Positions 34,190-41,513 of a DNA stretch of 64,000 bases are shown here, one piece after another. Source of the DNA: Elusimicrobiota bacterium. GTDB lineage: Bacteria > Elusimicrobiota > Elusimicrobia > UBA1565 > UBA9628. The notes beneath the pieces are model-generated. The model was not told the origin of the DNA. It was given only the letters and a program-made list of their open reading frames with translations, and searched no databases. The stretch lies in NCBI GenBank assembly GCA_003151975.1, contig PLZD01000002.1:3638-67637 (forward strand), written 5' to 3'. Both the position numbers and the translations under genes were made by a program. Numbering within the stretch: position 1 is the first letter of the stretch; each line of letters starts with the position of its first letter.

Positions 34190-35687
34190 CCGTGTAGTCC
34201 AGGAACACCGTCTTGAGCTCCGTGAAGAAGTGCAGGCCTTCCTTCGACATCTCGCGGTCGCCGACGCCCGAGCCCTTCACTCCGCCGAAGGGCACCTGGG
34301 CCTCGCCGCCGATGGTCGGGCTGTTGACGTGGACCATGCCCGCCTCGATGCGGTCGACGAAGTTCATGACGTTGGTGAGGTCCTGCCCGTAGAAAGCGCA
34401 GGTCAGGCCGAACTCGCAGGCGTTGGCAAGCTCGATCATCTCGTCGAAGGTCTTGACCCGGGTCACGGCGAGCACCGGCCCGAACACCTCTTCCTTGAAC
34501 AGGCGCGAACTGGGCTTGACGTTGTCGAAGATCGTCGCCTCGACGAAGAAGCCGTACTGCAAATCGCCGGTCGTGACGCGCTTGCCGCCGAGCACGAGCT
34601 TGGCGCCCTCCTTCTTGGCGATCTCGATGTACTCCAAGTCCGTGTCCATCTGATCCTGGTCAACGGCGGGGCCCATGCCGACGCTGGAATCCAGACCGTC
34701 GCCCAGCTTGAGCTTCTTGGCCTCGTCGACGACCATCTTGAGGAACTTGTCGGCGATCTTCTCGTGAAGGATCAGCCGCGAGGTGGCCGTGCAGCGCTGG
34801 CCGGTGGAGCCGAAGGCGCCTTTCATGATGCCGCCAAGAGCGAGGTTGAGGTCGGCGTCTTCCCAGACCACGCCGGGGTTCTTGCCGCCCATCTCGCAGG
34901 TGGCCTTGATGCCGCGCGTTCCGCAGATCGTGTGGACGCGCTTGCCGACGGAGTTGGAGCCAGTGAACGAGACCGCGCGGATGGCCTCATGCTCGACGAG
35001 CGTGTCCCCGATCAGCGAGCCGGCGCCGAGAATTAGATTCAAGACGCCGGGAGGCAGGCCGGCCTCCTCGAAGATCTCGACGATCTTGACGGCCAGCGCG
35101 GGAACCAAGGAGGCGGGCTTGAAGACGACGGTGTTGCCCGCGACCAAGGCGGGCGAGAGCTTCCAGACCGGGATCGCGAACGGGAAGTTCCAAGGCGTGA
35201 TGATCGAGACGACGCCGAGCGGCTGGCGCACGGTGTAGAGAAGATTCTTGGAGAGCTCGGAGGGCATCGAGACGCCGCCCAGGCGCATGCCTTCGCCCGC
35301 GAACCACTCCATCAAGGTGATGCCTTTGTCCATTTCGCCCTTGGCCTCGGAGAGAATCTTGCCTTCCTCCCGGGTCATGAGGGCTGCGAGCTCGTCGCGG
35401 CGTTCGCGGCAGATCTGCGCGGCCTTGGCGAGTATGCGGCCGCGGGCGGGAGGCGTGGTGGCTTTCCAGCTCGGGAAGGCCTTCTTGGCTGCTTCGATGG
35501 CGGCCAAGGCTTGAGCCTTGTCGGCCGACTTGAACTTAGCGAGGACCTCGCGGCTATCCGCGGGGTTCGTGGAGATGACGACGCGGTCGGAGACGCCCTC
35601 GATCCATTTGCCTCCGATGTACTGCTTCAAATTGGCGGGGGCGACGGGGGTCTTCTTCTGGGAAGCGGGCTTGGTCAAGGTGGCCAT
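34161..35687 (-). CDS. Aldehyde dehydrogenase (semialdehyde type)
   Basis: 508 residues. Catalytic Cys in STGQRCTATSR, Glu in CEMGGKNPG, ITPWNFPFA block. The sequence is nearer to 2-oxoglutarate-semialdehyde/succinate-semialdehyde type enzymes than to CoA-dependent MmsA. By context it could oxidise malonate or methylmalonate semialdehyde made by the adjacent transaminase, or succinate semialdehyde made by GabT. It has its own promoter and an AGGAG ribosome site 8 bases from the ATG. Confidence 0.83.
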   Translation of the reverse strand: MATLTKPASQKKTPVAPANLKQYIGGKWIEGVSDRVVISTNPADSREVLAKFKSADKAQALAAIEAAKKAFPSWKATTPPARGRILAKAAQICRERRDELAALMTREEGKILSEAKGEMDKGITLMEWFAGEGMRLGGVSMPSELSKNLLYTVRQPLGVVSIITPWNFPFAIPVWKLSPALVAGNTVVFKPASLVPALAVKIVEIFEEAGLPPGVLNLILGAGSLIGDTLVEHEAIRAVSFTGSNSVGKRVHTICGTRGIKATCEMGGKNPGVVWEDADLNLALGGIMKGAFGSTGQRCTATSRLILHEKIADKFLKMVVDEAKKLKLGDGLDSSVGMGPAVDQDQMDTDLEYIEIAKKEGAKLVLGGKRVTTGDLQYGFFVEATIFDNVKPSSRLFKEEVFGPVLAVTRVKTFDEMIELANACEFGLTCAFYGQDLTNVMNFVDRIEAGMVHVNSPTIGGEAQVPFGGVKGSGVGDREMSKEGLHFFTELKTVFLDYTGERRQSNLY

Positions 35688-35722
35688 TGGGGGTTCTCCT
35701 GGGGCTACGAAACTGAAGTCTG

Positions 35723-35728
35723 ATTATA
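35723..35728 (-). promoter_or_regulatory. -10 element of the aldehyde dehydrogenase-transaminase unit
   Basis: TATAAT on the minus strand with about 30 bases of leader. Immediately upstream is CCAATTTGG, a short palindrome with a one-base centre. The -35 is weak. Confidence 0.5.
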
Positions 35729-35752
35729 CCAAATTGGGGTTTTTCCGACGAG

Positions 35753-37105
35753 CTATTGGCCGCCGAGCCACTGGGGCTCCTGGTTCGCGTTGAAATCGCG
35801 GCGAGCGGCCTTGGAGACCTCGGGCTTCAGATAATCGAACGCGGCGCGCCAGTCTCCCGGGTGCTCCTTGAGGCCCCGCAGAAAATAATAGGTGAAGAGG
35901 CCGTGGCCTTTGTCCTTGTAGGTGTTGCTGACCTCGTCGCTCTTGGCGGCCGCCAGCACGGTGATGTTCGCGGGGATGTTCGTCTGCTTGACGGTTACCA
36001 GCGGCCTGGCCCCCGCGGCGATGACCGAGCGGCCGCCCGCACCCGAGAAGCATGAGTCGAGCGCGACGGTGATCTTTGAAGCCGGGAGCTTGGACAGCGC
36101 TTCGTACATGCGCTGCAGCGGGAAGGCGGTCTTGGCCAGGTACATGGGGTCCCCATCGTAAGGGACCAGGTAGGAATCTCCCGTCGAGGGATTGGGCGCG
36201 CCGTGGCCGGAGAAATAGACGAACACCTCGTCGCCGGGCCCAACGCGCGAGGGCAGCCAGCTCTCAAAATACTTCTCGAAGTCGCTTTTGCCGGCCTGGC
36301 CGTCGGTCAGCAGCGCAATCTCCGCTTCGGGATAGCCCGCCGCGCGGTTGAGATACTTCGCGACCAGCCGAGCGTCGGCGGCCGCGAAGCTCGCCGAGGG
36401 AAGCTTCGCGCGGTAGTTCTCGATGCCGATGACGATCGCGTGCCCTTTGCGCGGCGCCGCCGCTTCGGGCAGCTCGTCGACGTCCGAGAGGCGGAAGGCG
36501 TTGGCGGCGACGGCCTGGCCAGTGCGGGCGAATTCCTTGAGCTTTTCCGACGAGAAAAGAGCGCCCTCGAAATTGTAGAGCGCCTCGTCGACGGCCGACG
36601 CCATGTTGCGCGGCGTCCACAGCCTGCCGCTGCCCTTGGACATGGGGTTCCAGAACGAGTTGGTCTTGCTGCTGTAGCCCCAGTTCTCGCCGGCGACGGA
36701 GTCGATCTGCTTCTCGTCAAGAGTGAGAAAGGTCGCGCGCAGGGAAATGTCGACCGTGGCCCGCGCGCACGAGAGCACCGTGCGGTCGTCCATGATCGCG
36801 ATGAGGTCGGCTTGGGCGGCGCGCCCGGCCTCGGGGGAGTCGACGCTGATGACCTTCCGGAAGGCCATCTCGAGCTTCTTCATCGATTCGTCGAACCAAG
36901 CGCGCGGGGCGTAGATTCCCCCGTAGCACATCATCGAGGTCGCAGCGCGGGCATTGTCCCGCATCTTCTGGGTCTGGATGAGCGCCAAAGTCAGCTTCTT
37001 ATATAACGGGCGGGAGACGTCGACATTCGCGTAAGGGTCCGGCGGCTTCGTGAGCGTCGCGCAAGCGCAGAAGATTGCGATGAGCGGCAGTAGACCAATT
37101 CTCAT
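35753..37105 (-). CDS. Caspase-like (peptidase C14) lipoprotein
   Basis: 450 residues. Signal with lipobox-like FCAC (Cys15), a 190-residue N-terminal helical domain of unknown type, then a caspase fold from AIVIGIENY (about 223) with YFSGHGA (His301) and DSCFSGAGG (Cys352). No ankyrin repeats, unlike its neighbour. Its ATG directly abuts the stop codon of the ankyrin-caspase gene, so the two are translated together behind dihydropyrimidinase. Target unknown; the dyad is intact. Confidence 0.86.
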   Translation of the reverse strand: MRIGLLPLIAIFCACATLTKPPDPYANVDVSRPLYKKLTLALIQTQKMRDNARAATSMMCYGGIYAPRAWFDESMKKLEMAFRKVISVDSPEAGRAAQADLIAIMDDRTVLSCARATVDISLRATFLTLDEKQIDSVAGENWGYSSKTNSFWNPMSKGSGRLWTPRNMASAVDEALYNFEGALFSSEKLKEFARTGQAVAANAFRLSDVDELPEAAAPRKGHAIVIGIENYRAKLPSASFAAADARLVAKYLNRAAGYPEAEIALLTDGQAGKSDFEKYFESWLPSRVGPGDEVFVYFSGHGAPNPSTGDSYLVPYDGDPMYLAKTAFPLQRMYEALSKLPASKITVALDSCFSGAGGRSVIAAGARPLVTVKQTNIPANITVLAAAKSDEVSNTYKDKGHGLFTYYFLRGLKEHPGDWRAAFDYLKPEVSKAARRDFNANQEPQWLGGQ

Positions 37106-38374
37106 TTAGAACCTCTGGTCGGCGCCCGCGAAAGTCGGCGTTTGTTCCCGATTCTGGCGGCGCGCCTCGTCCTCGACCTTCGGCTTCAGGAAATCGAAGA
37201 GTTCCCGTGAGCCCGTCTTGCCTTGGTCGAGTCCCTTCAGAAAATAGTAGGTGAACAGACCGTGGCCCTGGTCGTCAAGCGTGCCGGTGATCTCATCTCC
37301 GGAGGCGGCGGCGAGCACCGTCAGGTTGTTGGAGGCCGGCAGGTCCTGCTCGACCTTCGTCACGAGCGGTCGGGCGCCTTTAGCGAGCACGGAGCGGCCG
37401 CCCGCGCCCGAGAAGCAGGCGTCCAGCACGACCACGATGTTTTTGGCCTTGATCTTGGCGAGGTTCGCGTAAAGCTGCTTGAGCGAATAGGATGAGGTTT
37501 TAAGGAACTTCGGGTCGCCGTCCCATGGTACGAGGTAGGCGTCGCCGGTCTTCGGATCGGGAGCGCCGTGCCCAGAGTAATAAACGAACAAGGTGGAGTC
37601 TTCTTTGACGTTGAGCGGCAGCCATTCTTCGATGTAGCTCTGCAGCTTGCTCTTCGTCGCGGTCTGGCCTTCGAGCGAGACGATGTTGCGCGCGGGCACG
37701 CCGAGGGCCTCCAGGTGCTTGCGCACGGCCTGCGCGTCGCGGGCTCCGAAGTCCGCCTTTGGCAGGCTTTGATAATCTTCGATGCCGATGACCAAAGCGA
37801 AGTCGTCGGGGCGATCCGCTCCGCTCCGCGTCGGCTCGTCGACGTCGGAGAAGATCGCCTTCGCGGCCTGAGCGCGGGATGACTCCAGCATGCGCTTCAT
37901 CGCGTCCGGGTCGAGATTGCCGGGCTGGCGCGGAGCTCCGTTCTTGAGACGCTCGAGCTGCCGGGGCTTCTCGGCCTCGAAGTAGGCGAGGACCTCGGGA
38001 TGCTTTTTGGCGACCCACCGGGCTGCGGTCATCTCGCGCTCGCCGATAAGCGCCCCATGCTCGACCAGGTACTTCGCCATGTCGAGCCGTCCGTTGTAGG
38101 CGCAGTAGAACAGCGGGCTGTCGACGAAGAAGCGTCCGTTGAGCCGGGCGCCCTTGGACACTAGATATTTGAGGGAATCGAACTTGCCGTTGTCGCAGGC
38201 GTAGCAAGCCGGCTCGATGTTGGGCGAGAAAAAGGACTTATTGATGTCCTCGCTAGCCAGAGCGCTCTCGATGCCCGCGATATCCTCGTGCTTGATCGCG
38301 GTTTGCAGCGAGCCCGCGCAGCCGGTGAGGATAGCTAGTGATGCCAGCGCCAGGACGGCGGAAAGGCGGCTCAT
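37106..38374 (-). CDS. Ankyrin-repeat / caspase-like lipoprotein
   Basis: 422 residues from the ATG at 38374; the frame continues upstream but that region codes for dihydropyrimidinase in another frame. Signal and lipobox LTGC (Cys19), two or three ankyrin-type repeats (about 22-130), a linker, and a caspase domain from FALVIGIEDY (192) with YYSGHGA (His269) and DACFSGAGG (Cys320). The TGATG overlap with the dihydropyrimidinase stop implies translational coupling. Very similar in its peptidase domain to the protein at 3937-5475, so a recent duplication is likely. Confidence 0.88.
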   Translation of the reverse strand: MSRLSAVLALASLAILTGCAGSLQTAIKHEDIAGIESALASEDINKSFFSPNIEPACYACDNGKFDSLKYLVSKGARLNGRFFVDSPLFYCAYNGRLDMAKYLVEHGALIGEREMTAARWVAKKHPEVLAYFEAEKPRQLERLKNGAPRQPGNLDPDAMKRMLESSRAQAAKAIFSDVDEPTRSGADRPDDFALVIGIEDYQSLPKADFGARDAQAVRKHLEALGVPARNIVSLEGQTATKSKLQSYIEEWLPLNVKEDSTLFVYYSGHGAPDPKTGDAYLVPWDGDPKFLKTSSYSLKQLYANLAKIKAKNIVVVLDACFSGAGGRSVLAKGARPLVTKVEQDLPASNNLTVLAAASGDEITGTLDDQGHGLFTYYFLKGLDQGKTGSRELFDFLKPKVEDEARRQNREQTPTFAGADQRF

Positions 38375-39771
38375 CAGTTGAAGTTGCGCGGCGGCCGTCT
38401 GAGGAACTGGCCGTGGCCCTTGGAGCCGACGAACTTGTCGTGATCGACCATGTGCTTGCCGCGGATGAACACGTGCGCGATCGAGCCGTCGACCGTTTTC
38501 CCTTCGTAAGGATTGTAGTCGGCCGCGGTGTGCTGGTTCTTGATCGAGATCGTGTGCTTCTTCTTCGGGTTGATGAGGACGATGTCGGCGTCGCCGCCCG
38601 GCGAGAGATGTCCTTTGCGCGGATAGAGGCCGAACAGTTTGGCCGGAGTGGTGGAAGTGATCTCGACGAACCGGTTGGCCGTGATCTTGCCCTTCGAAAC
38701 CGCATCCCAAAGAAGAAGCAGTCGGGTTTCAACACCGGGCGCGCCATTAGGGATCTTCGCGAAGCTTTCTTTGCCGAGCTCCTTGCCGATCTTCGTTTTG
38801 GTCGCCTTCATGCAGAACGAGCAGTGGTCGGTTGAGACGACCTGCAAGTCGTTGCGCACGAGGCCCTTCCAGAGCCGCTCCTCGTTGCCCTTGGGGCGCA
38901 GAGGCGGGCTCATGACGAACTTGGCGCCCTCAAAACCGGGCCGCTCGTAGTCCTCGTAAGAAAGATAGAGATACTGCGGGCAGGTCTCGGCGAAGACCGG
39001 TTGGCCGCGCTCGCGCGCGCGCCGGACCTCGTCCAGCGCGTCGCCGGCGGAGAGATGCACGAAATAGATCGGCGTGCCCGCCATCTCGGCCAGCGCGATC
39101 GCGCGGCGCGTGGCCTCGGCCTCGGCCGACATCGGCCGGGTCAGGGCGTGGTACTTGGGCTCGATCTGGCCAGCGGCGATGGCCTTCTGCACGAGCACAT
39201 CGATGACGCCGCCGTTCTCGGCGTGCATGCAGATCATCCCGCCGTTTTCCTTGGTGCGCGAAAGCGCCCGGAAAATCGTCGCGTCGTCCGACATAAAGAT
39301 GCCTGGGTAGGCCATGAAGAGCTTGAAGGAGGCCACGCCCTCCTTGATCATGTCGTCCATTTCCTTGACGCGCTTCTCGGGCAGGTCGACGATAATCATG
39401 TGGAAGGCGTAGTCGACGACGGACTTGCCCTCGGCCTTCCCGTGCCAAGTGTCGAGCGCGCCTTTGAGCGACTCTCCCCGCTTCTGGATCGCGAAGTCGA
39501 TGACCGAGGTCGTGCCGCCGAACACCGCGCCGGCTGATCCTGTTTGAAAGTCATCGGCGGTGGTCGCGCCCATGAAGGGCATATCGAAATGGGTGTGAAC
39601 ATCTATACCGCCTGGAACGGCGATGAGACCGCGCGCGTCGACGACCTTGGCGTCGCCGGCGTCGATCTGGCCCACGGCGGCGATCTTGCCTTTGGAGATC
39701 GCGAGGTCGGCGACGAACGAGTCGGACGCCGTGACGAGGTTTGCGCCCTTGATGACGAGATCGTAGGCCAT
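38374..39771 (-). CDS. Dihydropyrimidinase (D-hydantoinase family)
   Basis: 465-residue cyclic amidohydrolase that opens dihydrouracil/dihydrothymine to N-carbamoyl-beta-amino acids. All metal ligands are visible: H59 and H61 (DVHTHFD), carbamylated Lys150 (SFKLFMAYPG), H183, H239 and Asp315 (STDHCSF). Second step of the reductive pathway, between PreAT and beta-ureidopropionase. Start 1 base from the NCS1 permease stop; its own stop overlaps the start of the caspase gene. Confidence 0.93.
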   Translation of the reverse strand: MAYDLVIKGANLVTASDSFVADLAISKGKIAAVGQIDAGDAKVVDARGLIAVPGGIDVHTHFDMPFMGATTADDFQTGSAGAVFGGTTSVIDFAIQKRGESLKGALDTWHGKAEGKSVVDYAFHMIIVDLPEKRVKEMDDMIKEGVASFKLFMAYPGIFMSDDATIFRALSRTKENGGMICMHAENGGVIDVLVQKAIAAGQIEPKYHALTRPMSAEAEATRRAIALAEMAGTPIYFVHLSAGDALDEVRRARERGQPVFAETCPQYLYLSYEDYERPGFEGAKFVMSPPLRPKGNEERLWKGLVRNDLQVVSTDHCSFCMKATKTKIGKELGKESFAKIPNGAPGVETRLLLLWDAVSKGKITANRFVEITSTTPAKLFGLYPRKGHLSPGGDADIVLINPKKKHTISIKNQHTAADYNPYEGKTVDGSIAHVFIRGKHMVDHDKFVGSKGHGQFLRRPPRNFN

Positions 39772-39772
39772 G

Positions 39773-41257
39773 TTATTTCTCCTTGATGGAAGACATCAAT
39801 AGACGGTAAACGGCAAATGAGATGCCGAAGCTGATGAACCATGCGTAATTGTAGATCGTGATCCAGAACGAGGCGACCTGGACGGCGCCGATCGTGCCGA
39901 GGAAGCCCGGCGCGAGAGGAATGATGCCCAGCACGAGAGCGATGAGCGCGCGCGGATTGAATCCGTTGCCGTACCAATATCTGCCTTTGCGCTCGTAGAG
40001 CTCGCCGATGTTCAGTTCGCAATGCCGGATGAAGAAATAATCGCAGATCAGCACGCCGCCGATGGATCCCAGCAGAGAAGAGTAGGCCACCAGCCACTTG
40101 AAGATGTAGCCCGACGGATCGGAGAGAAGCTTCCACGGCTGCATCAGGATGCCGATGACGCCGGTGATGTAGCCGCCCATGCGGAAGTCGATTTTCTTGG
40201 GCCAGAGGTGCGCGATGTCGTTTGCGGGGCTCACGACATTGGCCGCGATGTTGGTCGCGAGCGTGGCGATGCACAGCGAGATCATCGCGATTGCGAGTAT
40301 TAGGGGATTGCTGAACTTTGTGAGCAATTCGATAGGATCCCAAATGCTTTTCCCGTAGATCACCACCGTCGCCGAGGTCACGGCCACGCCGATGAACGAG
40401 AACAAGCCCATCGTCGTCGGCAGGCCGAGCGCTTGGCCGAGGATCTGATCCTTCTGCGACTTCGAGTAGCGCGTGAAATCAGGGATGTTGAGCGAGAGCG
40501 TAGCCCAGAAGCCGATCATGCCGGTCAGCGCCGGAAAGAAAAAACCCCAGAAGTGCCCGGCCTTGGGCTGGCCCGGGTCGAAGGCGGAGGGCGTCGCGAG
40601 CATCGCGCCGAAGCCGTGGGCCTCTTTGTAGGCCCAGGCGAGCAGCGCGAGTCCCAGCGCGATCAGCAGCGGCGCCTTGATGTTGAGCAGAAACCGGATC
40701 GACTCCACGCCCTTGTAGATCACGAACATGTTGATCGCCCAGAAGAACATGAAGCAGGCAAGTTGTGGCATACTGATCCCGATCGCCGTGGCTTGTGCTT
40801 CCTTCATGCCGGGGAACCAGATCGCGAGCAGCGTGAAGATCGCGTTGCCGCCGATCCAGGCTTGAATACCGAACCAGCCGCACGCCACGAGCGCGCGCAG
40901 CAGCGCCGGGACATTCGCGCCGAGAATCCCGAACGCGGGCCGGCAGTAGACCGGGAACGGAATGCCGTACTTCGTCCCGGCGTGCGCATTCATGACCATC
41001 GGGATAAGCACGATGCAGTTGCCGAGGAAAATGGTCAGCACGGCCTGCCACCAATTCATCCCCTCGGCGATCAGCGAAGAGGCCAGCATGTAGGTCGGCA
41101 CGCACGCGCACATGCTGATCCAGAGGACCATGATGTCCTTCTGGGCCCAGGTGCGCTCGCTCTTTTTCGTCGGAGCGATGTCGTGATTCCAGTACGGAGA
41201 ATGCGACAGGTCCCCGGTATGCTCGCGGATCTCGGAGTCGAAGAGAGACTCGATCAT
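39773..41257 (-). CDS. NCS1-family nucleobase/hydantoin permease
   Basis: 494 residues, about 12 transmembrane helices. GTKYGIPFPVYCRPAFGI and ACGWFGIQAWIGG are NCS1 signatures; the second carries the Trp and Gln that stack on and hydrogen-bond hydantoin in Mhp1. Genomic context favours uracil, thymine or dihydropyrimidine as substrate. Expressed with dihydropyrimidinase directly downstream. The second tRNA-like/antisense locus begins 18 bases upstream of its ATG on the opposite strand. Confidence 0.9.
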   Translation of the reverse strand: MIESLFDSEIREHTGDLSHSPYWNHDIAPTKKSERTWAQKDIMVLWISMCACVPTYMLASSLIAEGMNWWQAVLTIFLGNCIVLIPMVMNAHAGTKYGIPFPVYCRPAFGILGANVPALLRALVACGWFGIQAWIGGNAIFTLLAIWFPGMKEAQATAIGISMPQLACFMFFWAINMFVIYKGVESIRFLLNIKAPLLIALGLALLAWAYKEAHGFGAMLATPSAFDPGQPKAGHFWGFFFPALTGMIGFWATLSLNIPDFTRYSKSQKDQILGQALGLPTTMGLFSFIGVAVTSATVVIYGKSIWDPIELLTKFSNPLILAIAMISLCIATLATNIAANVVSPANDIAHLWPKKIDFRMGGYITGVIGILMQPWKLLSDPSGYIFKWLVAYSSLLGSIGGVLICDYFFIRHCELNIGELYERKGRYWYGNGFNPRALIALVLGIIPLAPGFLGTIGAVQVASFWITIYNYAWFISFGISFAVYRLLMSSIKEK

Positions 41258-41275
41258 CTCTCTCTCGAATACGAG

Positions 41276-41304
41276 TGGAACATTTTAGGGGGGTCATTCG
41301 TATA
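41276..41304 (+). promoter_or_regulatory. ECF-sigma-like promoter of tRNA-like gene 2
   Basis: TGGAAC (41276-41281), 17 bases, CGTATA (41299-41304). Same elements, spacing and spacer core as at 28052. An AT-rich TATATATATTAAG follows, ending next to the tRNA-like 5' end. Confidence 0.5.
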
Positions 41305-41318
41305 TATATTAAGAGGTT

Positions 41319-41389
41319 TGCCAGGTAGTTTAAAGGTAGAACAGCCGCCCCTCAAGCGGAAGGTGTGGGTTCGAGTCCCACCCTGGCAA
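41319..41389 (+). tRNA. tRNA-like RNA, degenerate tRNA-Glu(CTC) type
   Basis: 71-base cloverleaf: acceptor TGCCAGG/CCTGGCA, which can be extended to about 11 pairs by flanking GGTT/AGCC; D-arm GTTT/GAAC with GG in the loop; T-arm GTGGG-TTCGAGT-CCCAC; A73; no encoded CCA. The anticodon arm is abnormal: GCCGC-CCCTCAA-GCGGA has only four pairs, and position 33, nearly always U in decoding tRNAs, is C. The arm looks two bases shorter than that of an ordinary tRNA-Glu. It probably does not decode normally; a loop read as CAA would pair even worse. Confidence 0.55.
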
Positions 41390-41395
41390 GCCGTC

Positions 41396-41424
41396 TTGAC
41401 ACCGCACACGGCCAGGGTTATACT
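41396..41424 (+). promoter_or_regulatory. Sigma70 promoter of antisense RNA 2
   Basis: Consensus TTGACA (41396-41401), 17 bases, TATACT (41419-41424), starting 7 bases after the tRNA-like gene. Predicted start is A41431. GCCAGGG in the spacer (41411-41417) can pair with CCCTGGC at the tRNA-like 3' end (41381-41387), an alternative to the acceptor helix in a read-through transcript. Confidence 0.75.
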
Positions 41425-41430
41425 ACGAGT

Positions 41431-41509
41431 ACTTGAGGGGCGGCTTCCGAGCGCGAGTTCGGATGTTAAACTACCAAAGGCCTCGGCGAAAGCCGGGGCC
41501 TTCGCATTT
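41431..41509 (+). ncRNA. Short RNA antisense to tRNA-like gene 2
   Basis: About 79 bases. CTTGAGGGGCGGCT (41432-41445) is complementary to 41343-41356 (tRNA-like bases 25-38, the whole anticodon loop and 5' stem) and TTAAACTACC (41466-41475) to 41324-41333 (bases 6-15). Between them is a hairpin TCCGA-8-TCGGA (41446-41463). A GC hairpin closes the RNA. Same design as the RNA at 28216, but with different, matching antisense segments. No open reading frame. Confidence 0.62.
41479..41509 (+). terminator. Terminator hairpin of antisense RNA 2
   Basis: GGCCTCGGC-GAAA-GCCGGGGCC, 9-bp stem with a GNRA-type loop, followed by a weak TTCGCATTT tract. It also sits just past the stop of the beta-ureidopropionase gene on the other strand, so it may be bidirectional. 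Confidence 0.6.
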
Positions 41510-41513
41510 CCCA

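Noticed and set aside
35753-38374. Caspase genes as part of a known anti-phage defence system
   Set aside because: No gasdermin, TIR, STAND or other typical partner is adjacent, and both genes are coupled to a metabolic operon.
38375-38710. N-terminal extension of the ankyrin-caspase gene upstream of 38374
   Set aside because: It overlaps dihydropyrimidinase in another frame, and the internal ATG starts a proper lipoprotein signal.
41346-41362. Reading the locus-2 anticodon as CAA (Leu) using the T at 41352 as U33
   Set aside because: The anticodon stem would then have two mismatches, and there is no long variable arm as expected for tRNA-Leu.
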